DNA from: SZUA-309 sp965232595
Lineage (GTDB): Bacteria; Pseudomonadota; Gammaproteobacteria; Pseudomonadales; Azotimanducaceae
Length of the DNA stretch: 64,000 nucleotides
Direction: 5' to 3'
Assembly: GCA_965232595.1 (NCBI GenBank)
Contig: OZ246983.1
Span: 1,488,001-1,552,000, forward strand
This document shows positions 1 through 10,344 of this stretch, piece after piece; within the stretch, counting starts at the first letter, position 1; every line of letters begins with the position of its first letter. The translations under genes were made by a program, and so were the position numbers. The notes under the pieces are model-generated. The model was not told the DNA's origin. It saw only the letters and a list, made by a program, of their open reading frames with translations, and searched no databases.

Positions 1-705
1 CTGCTGTTCCAACCGATCATCAGCCTGCGCGGCGACTCCGACGAGCACTACGAGGTGTTCCTGCGGATGAGCGACCGCGAAGGCAACCAGATGGCGCCGG
101 GCGAGTTCCTGCGCACGGCCATCGACAACAACGTGGCGGGCAAGATCGACCGTTGGGTGATCCTGCAGTCCATCAAGATGCTGTCGCAGCACCGGGCGAA
201 CGGTCACAACACCCGGCTGACCATCAACCTGACCGCCAACAGCGTCGCCGACCCGGAGTTCATTCAGTGGCTTGGCGTCGCCATCAAGGCAGCCCGGATG
301 CCGTCCGACGCCGTGATCTTCCAGATCACCGAGCGCGACGCCTCCACCTACATCCGTCAGACGCGGGAGTTCGTGGAAGGTCTCAAGCACCTGCACTGTC
401 GCGCCTCGCTATCCCGCTTCGGCCTGGCCGAAGAGCCTTTCGAGGTGCTCAGCCACATACCGGTCGACTTCGTGAAGCTCGACGGCGAGCTGATCGAGGC
501 GCTGGACCGGGAGGCAGATCGGAAGGAAGAGGTGGCAGAGATGGTTCGCGAGCTGCAGAACCAGGGCAAGCTCACCATCGTGCCCATGGTGGAAAGCGCG
601 AGCCTGCTCTCAACGCTGTGGCAGGCAGGCGTGAACTACATTCAGGGTCACTACCTGCAGGAACCGTCCACCAACATGGATTACGACTTCAGCACCGACG
701 ACTGA
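1..705 (+). CDS. FimX-type degenerate EAL-domain protein (3' part only)
   Basis: The reading frame is open from base 1, so this is the C-terminal end of a longer protein cut by the window edge. It shows an EAL fold: an opening FQPIISLRGDSDEHYEVFLR segment, a middle LTINLTANS strand, an IPVDFVKLDGELI strand and a closing QGHYLQEP loop. The EAL motif reads EVF, and the usual metal-binding DD-FG segment is SRFG, so phosphodiesterase activity is unlikely. FimX proteins bind cyclic-di-GMP without hydrolysing it and drive polar type IV pilus assembly. The C-terminal MDYDF tail and the position next to serB also match fimX of Pseudomonas as I recall it. Assignment to FimX is inference; EAL family is clear. 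Confidence 0.8.
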   Translation: MLFQPIISLRGDSDEHYEVFLRMSDREGNQMAPGEFLRTAIDNNVAGKIDRWVILQSIKMLSQHRANGHNTRLTINLTANSVADPEFIQWLGVAIKAARMPSDAVIFQITERDASTYIRQTREFVEGLKHLHCRASLSRFGLAEEPFEVLSHIPVDFVKLDGELIEALDREADRKEEVAEMVRELQNQGKLTIVPMVESASLLSTLWQAGVNYIQGHYLQEPSTNMDYDFSTDD

Positions 706-719
706 AGCCCGAGCAACTG

Positions 720-744
720 CCGGAGCGCGCCTGTGCCGCTCCGG
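720..744. terminator. Hairpin between converging fimX-like gene and serB
   Basis: A perfect 8-bp stem (CCGGAGCG / CGCTCCGG) encloses a 9-nt loop in the 39-bp gap between the two convergent stop codons, ending at the last base before the serB stop. No T-run follows on either side. It could serve both genes as a terminator or 3'-end stabiliser. Confidence 0.45.
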
Positions 745-1983
745 TCAGTCGAATCCGGCTTGCCGGATGTCCCGATCACTGAAACCCATCAGGTAAAGCA
801 CGCTGTCGAGGCCGAAGTTCGAGATGGCGTGGCTGGCCGACTCCTTGACCAGCGGCTTGGCGTGATAGGCAACGCCAAGACCTGCCCTGCTCAGCATGGG
901 CAGGTCGTTCGCCCCGTCGCCGATGGCAATGGTCTGCTCCAAGGCGATGCCCTCGCGGCCGGCAATCTCCTCGAGCAGCGCCGCTTTCTTCGCCGCATCG
1001 ACGATGCCGCCGCGGACCTCACCGGTCATCACCCCATCGACGATCTCCAGCTCGTTGGCGAACACGTAGTCGATGCCGAGCTCCTGCTGCAGATGCTCAC
1101 CCACGTACTGAAAGCCGCCGGAAAGGATGGCCGTCTTGTAGCCGAAGTGTTTCAGCGCCCGGATCAATCGATGCGCGCCGTCATTCAACGCCACCGAGTT
1201 CGCCACCGTCCGCAGGGCTGACTCGGGCAGACCTTTGAGCAGCGCCGCCCGGGCCCGGAAGCTCTCCTGAAAGTTGAGCTCACCCTGCATGGCCCGCTCG
1301 GTGATGTCCGCTACCGCATCGCGGATCCCGTGAATGTCGGCCAGCTCATCGATGACTTCGGCGTTGATCAGCGTCGAGTCCATGTCGAAGGCGACCAGCC
1401 GCCGGTTGCGCCGATACACCGTGTCCCGCTGCACGCTGAAGTCGAACACCAGCTCATCCGCCGCCGCCAGCAGCGCCGCTTTCAGCGCCGCCGCATCGGT
1501 CGGGTCCCCGCGCAGGGAGAACTCGATGGAGGTTCGGGTGCTGTCGCTGGTTTCGGCCAGCGGGATCCGGCCGGACAGCCGCCGGATGCTGTCGATGTTC
1601 AGGCCGTGCCGATAGACGATGTCCGTCACCGCCGCGATCTGCGGCCCGCGCATGCCGCCGGCAAGCAGGGTCAGGATGTGTCTGGATTTACCCTGACTGC
1701 TCACCCAGTCGTCGTAGTCTTCCGCGGAGATGGGGTCCGAGCGCAGCACCACGCCCGCACCCTCACAGGTCGCCTGCACCGCAGCCAGGGCGCCGGCCAT
1801 GTCTTCCCCGGGGGCAAACTCCACCAGCATGCCGAGTATCAGCTCATCGTGAATGATCGACTGGCCGATGTCCAGGAGGCGCACTTGATAAGCCGCCAGG
1901 GCCGATGTCAACATGGCCATCAGGCCCGGCTGATCCTGCCCGGAGATGTTCAGAAGAACGAATTGCTTGTCGTTTGCTGGCAT
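745..1983 (-). CDS. serB: Phosphoserine phosphatase SerB with N-terminal ACT domains
   Basis: Catalyses the last step of serine synthesis, hydrolysing O-phosphoserine to serine in the cytoplasm. The 412-residue protein is the long form. Two ACT-like regulatory segments occupy about residues 1-185; the first opens LLNISGQDQPGLMAML. A HAD phosphatase domain follows, with nucleophile motif DMDST at 200-204, the SGG motif at 288-290 and GDGAND at 355-360, all intact. ACT domains usually allow feedback control by serine. It is divergent from the ahpA/ytjB-like gene only 32 bp away, an arrangement also seen at E. coli serB. Confidence 0.97.
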   Translation of the reverse strand: MPANDKQFVLLNISGQDQPGLMAMLTSALAAYQVRLLDIGQSIIHDELILGMLVEFAPGEDMAGALAAVQATCEGAGVVLRSDPISAEDYDDWVSSQGKSRHILTLLAGGMRGPQIAAVTDIVYRHGLNIDSIRRLSGRIPLAETSDSTRTSIEFSLRGDPTDAAALKAALLAAADELVFDFSVQRDTVYRRNRRLVAFDMDSTLINAEVIDELADIHGIRDAVADITERAMQGELNFQESFRARAALLKGLPESALRTVANSVALNDGAHRLIRALKHFGYKTAILSGGFQYVGEHLQQELGIDYVFANELEIVDGVMTGEVRGGIVDAAKKAALLEEIAGREGIALEQTIAIGDGANDLPMLSRAGLGVAYHAKPLVKESASHAISNFGLDSVLYLMGFSDRDIRQAGFD

Positions 1984-2015
1984 TTCGGCCGTGCCTGCCC
2001 CCCGGACAGATATAG

Positions 2016-3212
2016 GTGCTGAAAAAGGCCTTGAAGCTTACTGCTCACATATCACGCGTCAAACAGGTTTCCATTCTCCAGCTCTTTATCGCCACCGCGC
2101 TGACGGGCCTCGGCCTGATTCTGCTGTGGACCCTGTCCCGGGATGAGGAAGCTCAGGTCGACCAGTTCGGCATCGCCATCGTCGGCGCGCTGTCGAGCCA
2201 GGTAGTCGAGCCGCTGGTCGATCGCGACCTGATTCACCTGGGCGTGCTCATCAATCGGGTAACGGCTCTGCCGGCGGTCACCGGCGCCAGCGTCCACGGC
2301 ATGGACAACGAGCCGCTGGCCCTGTCCGGCGACCTGAACGGCGGCAGAACCTTCAGCGAGCAGGTCGTCGGCAACGGCCGCAGCCTTGGCGTGCTGCGTA
2401 TCCACGTCGACGAAGCCCGCTTCGATGCGGGCCTGTCGTTCTCCCTCCTGCTCGCCAGCCTGCTCTGGATCGGTCTGGTGCCGCTGGTGGTGCTGGGCGC
2501 GAGCCAGATCACCCTGACCGCTCTGGACTTCCGCAGCAGCCGGGCTGCCGCCGCGGAAACCGCCGAGATTCTCGCGGCGTTGCCGGAGCCGGATCCGGAA
2601 CCCTGCTACCTGATCGCGGTGAACCTGTTCAATCAGCTGTCGTTGACGCCGGATCAGTGTGCCCAGGAGCTGTCCCTGGCCAGGATGACGGCGGAGCGGG
2701 TCGCCGCGCTGCACCACGGTGAGGTGCTGGATCTTCCCGGCACCGGCCTGCTGCTTACCTTCGGCTCGAGCCACAGCGACGACCGGCCTTTTCACGTGCT
2801 CTGCGCTGCCTTCGCGCTCTGCCAGCTGCTGGCGGACGCCGAGTCTCTGGGCCGCTATCGGCTGGGAGTACACGCGCTGACGCTGGAGCCGGAAGAAACG
2901 TTGACCGTGAGCTCGGACCCGGTGAAGGACGCCGCCATCCTTTCGGCGCTGGCCAAAGACAACACCATCATCGCCAGCACGGCGGTGGTCGAGCAGGTGC
3001 CTTACCAGCAGCGCCTGCTGCTCGAAGACGTCCGCCATCCGCTGCTGGAGGAGCTGGAGACCATCGCCGGCGGCGCGGTGCTGGCGAAAGCGCTGGCGCC
3101 GCCACACGACGACCTGATCGCCCAGCAGCTGCTGGAGCTGAAGGGAGAGGCGCTGGACGGCGCTCAGTCCGAGCGGTCCGGGCCTTCCACCGCCAGCGAA
3201 TCCACCTTCTGA
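2016..3212 (+). CDS. AhpA/YtjB (Smp) family inner-membrane protein
   Basis: A 398-residue membrane protein starting at GTG, 32 bp from the divergent serB start. Two hydrophobic segments are visible (about 18-40 and 141-163), with a presumed periplasmic loop between them and a long soluble C-terminal part containing a NLFNQL stretch. This topology and the serB neighbourhood fit the Smp/YtjB (AhpA) family, whose function is unknown. Its last 49 bases overlap the 3' end of parC on the other strand. Family call rests on context plus topology. Confidence 0.75.
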   Translation: MLKKALKLTAHISRVKQVSILQLFIATALTGLGLILLWTLSRDEEAQVDQFGIAIVGALSSQVVEPLVDRDLIHLGVLINRVTALPAVTGASVHGMDNEPLALSGDLNGGRTFSEQVVGNGRSLGVLRIHVDEARFDAGLSFSLLLASLLWIGLVPLVVLGASQITLTALDFRSSRAAAAETAEILAALPEPDPEPCYLIAVNLFNQLSLTPDQCAQELSLARMTAERVAALHHGEVLDLPGTGLLLTFGSSHSDDRPFHVLCAAFALCQLLADAESLGRYRLGVHALTLEPEETLTVSSDPVKDAAILSALAKDNTIIASTAVVEQVPYQQRLLLEDVRHPLLEELETIAGGAVLAKALAPPHDDLIAQQLLELKGEALDGAQSERSGPSTASESTF

Positions 3213-5419
3213 AAGCCCCGCGGCAGCTTCCGGCCGCGCCGCGCCCGCTCGCCGACGTAGTGCTCGAGATCCTTCTGCTTCATGCGCAGGTGGCGGGCGC
3301 CGGCCAGAACGAGCAGCTCGTCCGCAGGCCCGAGGATCTTCACCGCCACCATCTGCTCTTCGCCTGACTTGAAGGCAGCCGTCGGGATGTTGATCAGCTT
3401 GTTGCCCTTACCCTTGGCAAGCTCCGGCACGTCGGCCAGTGGGAACACCAGCATGCGGCCCTGATTGGTGACCGCCACCACCTGAGCATCCTCTTCCGCG
3501 GCCAGCGGTACCGGCGGCAACGACGCCCCGCCATCCTTTGGCACGCTGAGAGTGGCCTTGCCGGCCTTGTTTTTGGTCACCATGTCTTCGAGCTTGCCGA
3601 CGAAGCCGTAACCCGCGTTGCTCGCCAGCAGCACCCGGGTGGCACCCGGGCCCATGGCCACGCCGGTAAACCGGGCGCCAGCCGGCGGCTTCAGGCGACC
3701 GGTCAGCGGCTCTCCCTGGCCGCGAGCGCTCGGCAGGGTGTGCGGCGCCACGGCGTAGGTCCGGCCCGAGGAGTCGATGAAGACCAGGGTTTCGTTGGTC
3801 CGGCCCCGAGCGGAGTGGCTGTAGCTGTCGCCGCCGCGGAAGTTGAGCTCCAGCGGGTTCACCTCGTGGCCTTTCGCGGCCCGCACCCAGCCCTTCTCCG
3901 ACAGCACGACGGTGACGGGCTCGTTGCTGACCAGGTCCTCCTCGCTGAAGGCGCTGGCTTCTTCCACCTCGGCCAGCGGCGAGCGCCGGTCGTCGCCGTA
4001 CTCCTCGGCATCGGCGAGCAGCTCCTTCTTGATCAGCGTCTTCATCCGCGCTTTCGACTTCAGCGTCTTCTCGATGTCCGCCTTCTCCGCTTCCAGCTCG
4101 TCCTTCTCGCCCCTGAGCTTCTGCTCTTCGAGCTTGGCCAGCTGGCGCAGGCGGATATCGAGGATGGCGGTGGCCTGCACGTCGGAGAGCTTGAACTTCT
4201 TCATCAGCGCCGCCTTCGGATCGTCCTCCTCACGGATGATCCGGATGACTTCATCGATGTTGAGGTAGGCGACCAGCAGGCCATCGAGGATGTGCAGCCG
4301 GTCGTTGATCTTCTCCAGCCGGAACGACAGGCGCCGGCGCACGGTCTCGTTCCGGTACTGCAGCCACTCCTTGAGGATCTTCTGCAGGTTCTTCACCTGC
4401 GGCTTCTGATCCAGGCCGATCATGTTCAGGTTCACCCGATAGCTCTTCTCGAGATCGGTAGTCGCGAACAGGTGGCTCATCATCCGCGGCACGTCCACCC
4501 GGTTCGAACGGGGCACCAGCACCAGACGGGTCGGGTTCTCGTGGTCGGACTCGTCTCTGAGGTCCGTCAGCATGGGCAGCTTCTTGGCGTGCATCTGCTG
4601 GGCAATCTGCTCCAGCACCTTGGCGGGGGATGCCTGATGCGGCAGGGCGGTGATCACCACCTCGCCACCTTCCATCTGGTAGACGGCCCTGGCCCGGACG
4701 CTGCCACGACCGGTCTCGTACATCTCTCGGAGGTCTGCTGCCGGCGTGATGATGGTCGCCTCGGAGGGGAAATCCGGCGCCTTGATGTGGGTCATCAGGT
4801 CCCGGACCGTGGCTTTCGGCTTGTCCAGCAGATGAATGCAGGCGCTGATCACCTCGTTCATGTTGTGCGGCGGGACGTCGGTGGCCATCCCCACCGCGAT
4901 GCCCGTGGAGCCGTTCAGCAGCAGGAACGGCAGCCTGGCCGGCAGCAATGCCGGTTCGCTCAGCGTGCCGTCGAAGTTCGGCGTGTAATCCACGGTGCCC
5001 TGACGGGCTTCCGAGAGCAGCAGCTCCGCGTAGCGCGACAGCTTCGCCTCGGTGTAGCGCATGGCGGCGAAGGACTTGGGATCGTCCGGCGCGCCCCAGT
5101 TGCCCTGACCTTCCACCAGCGGGTAGCGGAACGAGAACGGCTGCGCCATCAGCACCATGGCCTCGTAGATGGCGGCGTCGCCGTGCGGGTGGTACTTGCC
5201 CATCACGTCGCCAACCGGGCGGGCAGACTTGGCGAACTTGGCCTGGTTGTTCAGGCCCATGTCACCCATGGTGTAGATGATCCTGCGCTGCACCGGCTTC
5301 AGGCCGTCGGCGATGTGCGGCAGGGCCCGATCGTTGATCACGTACATCGAGTAATCGAGGTAGGCGCGTTCGGTGTAGCTGCGCAGCGGCAGCGTTTCGA
5401 GGTCTGTGCTTTCTGACAT
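3164..5419 (-). CDS. parC: DNA topoisomerase IV subunit A (ParC)
   Basis: The DNA-cleaving subunit of topoisomerase IV, which decatenates daughter chromosomes with ParE. At 751 residues it has normal length. The catalytic tyrosine is Y122 in AAMRYTE, and the winged-helix region carries HPHGDAAIYEAMV. In that segment residue 82 is alanine where E. coli ParC has the quinolone-contact Ser80; the acidic partner E86 is conserved. The C-terminal beta-propeller lies from about 500 onward. parE follows 63 bp upstream on the same strand, so the two are probably cotranscribed, parE first. The 3' end overlaps the ahpA-like gene by 49 bp. Confidence 0.98.
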   Translation of the reverse strand: MSESTDLETLPLRSYTERAYLDYSMYVINDRALPHIADGLKPVQRRIIYTMGDMGLNNQAKFAKSARPVGDVMGKYHPHGDAAIYEAMVLMAQPFSFRYPLVEGQGNWGAPDDPKSFAAMRYTEAKLSRYAELLLSEARQGTVDYTPNFDGTLSEPALLPARLPFLLLNGSTGIAVGMATDVPPHNMNEVISACIHLLDKPKATVRDLMTHIKAPDFPSEATIITPAADLREMYETGRGSVRARAVYQMEGGEVVITALPHQASPAKVLEQIAQQMHAKKLPMLTDLRDESDHENPTRLVLVPRSNRVDVPRMMSHLFATTDLEKSYRVNLNMIGLDQKPQVKNLQKILKEWLQYRNETVRRRLSFRLEKINDRLHILDGLLVAYLNIDEVIRIIREEDDPKAALMKKFKLSDVQATAILDIRLRQLAKLEEQKLRGEKDELEAEKADIEKTLKSKARMKTLIKKELLADAEEYGDDRRSPLAEVEEASAFSEEDLVSNEPVTVVLSEKGWVRAAKGHEVNPLELNFRGGDSYSHSARGRTNETLVFIDSSGRTYAVAPHTLPSARGQGEPLTGRLKPPAGARFTGVAMGPGATRVLLASNAGYGFVGKLEDMVTKNKAGKATLSVPKDGGASLPPVPLAAEEDAQVVAVTNQGRMLVFPLADVPELAKGKGNKLINIPTAAFKSGEEQMVAVKILGPADELLVLAGARHLRMKQKDLEHYVGERARRGRKLPRGFQKVDSLAVEGPDRSD

Positions 5420-5482
5420 CTGGGGATCTGTTCGTTTGGTTTAGGCGTTCAGGGGCGCAATGCCCCTGGTTGCGGGCACAGA

Positions 5483-7378
<1,896 letters not shown>

Positions 7379-7411
7379 GAGTTGTCTTAACTGCTCCTGT
7401 CTTCTGGGGGG

Positions 7412-8200
7412 TCAGGACTTGGGCTTAAATGCGCTCCGGTCAATCTTTAGCGGGTAGTCTTCCACCCGCCGCACCTCGGACCGAACCGAGCCGTCTTCGC
7501 CGAGCAGCAGCCAGCGGTAGCCCGGCTTCTGCTCATCCACGGAAAACCGACTCGAGCCGGGCTCGAACTGGATACAGGTGGACGGCGTTCCGAGCAGGCT
7601 CAGCTGCCGGTGCGCAAGGTTGAGTTCCTGATGGGCATGCCCGAACACCAACGCTCTGATCCTGCCGTGCTCGGCCATCCATTCTAACAGCTCGTGACCG
7701 TTTTGAATCCGGTCCCGATCGAGCCAGGGGCAATTGATGTCTACCGGCGGGTGGTGGGTGGCAACCAGCAGGTTTGCGTTGTCCGACTTGTTACAGGCCG
7801 CCTTCAGGGTCGCAAAGTCGGCGCTGCTCACCAGGGCCTGAGGCTCGTCATCCACGTGGCTGTCCAGCGGCAGCACCTGCCACCCCGACAGGGACAGCCG
7901 CTGGGTTTCCAGCAGCGCGCCCATGTTACCGGCGATGTCGTGATTTCCCGGCGTCACCAGGGTCGGGCCGGCGTAGCGCGCCTTAAGCCAGCCGTAGAAG
8001 CGGGCGTAAACATCCGGGAGGGGATCCTGGGCAACATCACCGGTGATCAGCAGCGCGTCCGGCCGATGCTCGCCGAGCGCCTGCTCGAGCACCGCCGCAA
8101 CGCTGTGCCAGGTATCAACCCCGAGGAGGGTATCGCCGGCCACCGCGCGCAGGTGGATATCGGTGATCTGCAGCAGTCGCTGAGGGTTCGCGGCGCTCAA
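7412..8200 (-). CDS. cpdA: 3',5'-cyclic-AMP phosphodiesterase CpdA
   Basis: A calcineurin-like metallophosphoesterase that breaks down cAMP. Metal-binding motifs are present in order: DIHL (D-x-H), GDVAQD, GNHD, a THHP motif and GHAHQE. I chose the TTG at 8200, whose TTGA overlaps the stop of the upstream DUF1249 gene; this puts the LLQITDIHL strand about ten residues from the start, as in E. coli CpdA. The only longer in-frame start (8245) is also TTG and gives an unconserved arginine-rich extension. Gene order DUF1249-cpdA-parE matches the enterobacterial cluster. Confidence 0.92.
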   Translation of the reverse strand: MSAANPQRLLQITDIHLRAVAGDTLLGVDTWHSVAAVLEQALGEHRPDALLITGDVAQDPLPDVYARFYGWLKARYAGPTLVTPGNHDIAGNMGALLETQRLSLSGWQVLPLDSHVDDEPQALVSSADFATLKAACNKSDNANLLVATHHPPVDINCPWLDRDRIQNGHELLEWMAEHGRIRALVFGHAHQELNLAHRQLSLLGTPSTCIQFEPGSSRFSVDEQKPGYRWLLLGEDGSVRSEVRRVEDYPLKIDRSAFKPKS

Positions 8201-8694
8201 CTTGCCAGCACGGGTGCCTCTGCGGCCACACCGTGGCTGAGGCAATGTGCGAGGTACTCGCCGAGAAAGCGATTGATCTGCGCTTTCTCGTCCGGTTGCC
8301 GCATGTCCGCATTCGGGTAGTCGTAAACGGCGCGCAGGAAGTGCTTGCGACCTTGGTACTCGACCACTTCAGCGCTCCGGGCGTCGTGGTAGAGACGAAC
8401 GGTCATCCGGGCCCGGTGATTCCAGGGCGTATCAGGATGCTGGCTGAGACGGATGAGGGTGGTGTAAGGGCTGCGCTCCAGCACCTCCATGCGCACCGTC
8501 AGGCGCTGCTCGTTCAGTTCGAGGACGATGGCGCCGGAATCCGCGCTGCCGAGCTGCGGAAACAGCTTGTTCAGGCGCAGGTAGTTCGCATCGCACTCTG
8601 CCATGTGCGCCGGCAGATCCATGCGGTACTTCTGTCTGCCCCCACTGTGCTTACTATGCTTCCTGTGCTTCCGTTCGCGTTCCATCAAGCTCAC
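8197..8694 (-). CDS. DUF1249 (YqiB) family protein
   Basis: A cytoplasmic protein of unknown function, 165 residues from a GTG start; an ATG three codons later (8685) is an equally good alternative. The family core is clear: ECDANYLRL, a SPYTTLIRLSQ strand, LYHDARSAEVV and the signature YPNADMRQPDEKAQINRF. The first 24 residues are very basic with a KHRKHSKHS run, and may not be conserved. In E. coli the homologue yqiB sits between nudF and cpdA. Here nudF is missing and the gene is divergent from tolC. Confidence 0.9.
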   Translation of the reverse strand: MSLMERERKHRKHSKHSGGRQKYRMDLPAHMAECDANYLRLNKLFPQLGSADSGAIVLELNEQRLTVRMEVLERSPYTTLIRLSQHPDTPWNHRARMTVRLYHDARSAEVVEYQGRKHFLRAVYDYPNADMRQPDEKAQINRFLGEYLAHCLSHGVAAEAPVLAS

Positions 8695-8842
8695 CGACTT
8701 TGCCCGCTTCCCAGGGCGCTTAACCAGGGTTTTACCAAGAGCGCTCTAATATACCCACCCATGGTGGCTCTGCCACCGCAAAACGCTCAATTGTCGACAC
8801 TTCGATCGTACGCAATCTGGATAGCTGCGCAGCGAAAAAAGC

Positions 8843-8875
8843 TTGACCATGTTCCAGGCAGTCCTCTGCTAAACT
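8843..8875 (+). promoter_or_regulatory. Candidate tolC promoter with extended -10
   Basis: Within the 224-bp gap between the divergent DUF1249 and tolC genes, TGCTAAACT (TG at 8867, hexamer 8870-8875) looks like an extended -10. A TTGACC at 8843-8848 would be a good -35 but lies 21 bp away, longer than normal, so the extended -10 may work alone. The predicted start lies about 40 bp before the ATG. The rest of this gap shows nothing else convincing. Confidence 0.35.
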
Positions 8876-8918
8876 CCTGCGCACCCCGACTGGCAGTAAA
8901 TAGATAGGTATCAGTGGA

Positions 8919-10337
8919 ATGAATGCACCCCTCGGCACTCCTGGCAATACCGGCTGGTTAGCCTTACGCCCATCCGCCAATTTCACCATGGCTATTGGGC
9001 TCCTGATTCTGACGGTCGTCAGCATGTCCTCCGCTCGAGCTGCGGACCTGGCCCAGGCCTACGAGGCAGCCGTCGCTCACGATCCGGTCCTGGGCGCCGC
9101 CCGCGCGCAGCTGGCTGCGAACGAGGAAGCGGTGCCGCAGACCCGCGCCCTGCTGTTGCCGAACATCGGTATGTCCGGTAACACCAACTGGAACGAGATC
9201 GAAACGCTCGGCAGCCAGGGCTTCGAGCTCAACTACAACGACCACGCTTGGGGCGCTCAGCTTGCCCAGCCGATCCTGGACATGGAGAGCTGGTACACCC
9301 ACTCCAGCGCCCGGGCCAGCGTCAACGCCGCCAGGTTCAACTTCGACGCTACCGAGCAGGAGCTGATCGTGCGAACCGTGCAGGCCTACCTGGACGTGCT
9401 GCGCGCCGATTCTGCCGTGGTTTCGTCGCAGCGCGCCGAAGCTGCCACCCAGCGTCAGCTCGAGCAGGTGCAGCAGCGCTTCGACGTCGGCCTGGTGGCC
9501 ATCACAGACGTGCTGGAGTCCCAGTCGGGCTACGACAACTCGGTGGTTGTCAGGGTTCAGGCTGTCGGCGACCACGACATCTTCTTCGAGGTGCTGCGCA
9601 CGCTCACCGGCGAGCCCTATGACGAGATCCTGGACATCTCCGAGAGTTTGCCGATCGTCAATCCGGAACCGGCCAACGTCGAGGAGTGGGTAAACGTGGC
9701 GCTGGCCACCAACCCGGCCGTGCTTTCGGCAGAGCAGCAGCTGGTCGCCGCGGAACGCACGGTTCGCGCCCGCCGATCCGGTCACCTGCCCACCATCGAC
9801 GGCACCATCAGCTTCCGGCACTCGGTGACCGGCGGGCCCTCGTTTTTTGGCGGAAAGACGGATTCCACCGTCTACGGACTGACAGCCACCCTGCCGATCT
9901 ACCAGGGCGGTTTCGTCAGCTCCAGAACGAAGGAGGCCCAGGCGCTGGCCGACCGCTCCGCCGAGCTGCTGCAGGACAGCAGGCTGACCATCGCTCGAGA
10001 TACCCGGAACCTGTTTCGTCGGGTGCAGACGGACGTGGTCCGGGTGGGCGCCCGCCTGAAGGCGATTGCCTCCGCAGAGTCAGCGCTGGACGCCACCGAG
10101 ACAGGCTACGAAGTGGGCACCCGGAACGTGGTGGATGTGCTGCGCGCCCAGGACAACTTCTTCCGTTCCCAGTTCGACTACGCAGATTCCCGCTACAACT
10201 ACATGCTGAGCCTGATTCTGCTGAAGCAGCGGGCGGGCGTGTTGAGTCCCGAGGACCTGGTCGAGCTGAACCGATTCGCCGATCCCAACGCGCCCGTCGC
10301 CCGGATCGCCAGCCTGCAGGCCAGAAGCGGCAGCTGA
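8919..10337 (+). CDS. tolC: TolC-family outer-membrane efflux channel
   Basis: The outer-membrane channel of tripartite efflux and type I secretion systems. The 472-residue protein starts at ATG with an export signal whose hydrophobic core (about 24-38) ends in SSARA before ADLAQAYEAAV. The rest shows the two-fold OEP repeat: long amphipathic helices, one LLPNIGMSGN strand entry in the first half and HLPTIDGTISF in the second. The C-terminal part ends SLILLKQRAGVLSPEDLVEL, typical of the TolC/TIGR01844 group. An internal ATG (M24) would leave no positive n-region, so the first start is preferred. Position beside DUF1249-cpdA-parE matches tolC. Confidence 0.93.
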   Translation: MNAPLGTPGNTGWLALRPSANFTMAIGLLILTVVSMSSARAADLAQAYEAAVAHDPVLGAARAQLAANEEAVPQTRALLLPNIGMSGNTNWNEIETLGSQGFELNYNDHAWGAQLAQPILDMESWYTHSSARASVNAARFNFDATEQELIVRTVQAYLDVLRADSAVVSSQRAEAATQRQLEQVQQRFDVGLVAITDVLESQSGYDNSVVVRVQAVGDHDIFFEVLRTLTGEPYDEILDISESLPIVNPEPANVEEWVNVALATNPAVLSAEQQLVAAERTVRARRSGHLPTIDGTISFRHSVTGGPSFFGGKTDSTVYGLTATLPIYQGGFVSSRTKEAQALADRSAELLQDSRLTIARDTRNLFRRVQTDVVRVGARLKAIASAESALDATETGYEVGTRNVVDVLRAQDNFFRSQFDYADSRYNYMLSLILLKQRAGVLSPEDLVELNRFADPNAPVARIASLQARSGS

Positions 10338-10344
10338 TCCGAAC

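Noticed and set aside
3740..5416. 558-codon plus-strand frame opposite parC
   Set aside because: Antisense to the conserved ParC coding region; composition is typical of a shadow frame.
8695..8918. Small gene or RNA in the gap between DUF1249 and tolC
   Set aside because: Short frames here have no ribosome site or conserved motif; only a promoter candidate is supported.
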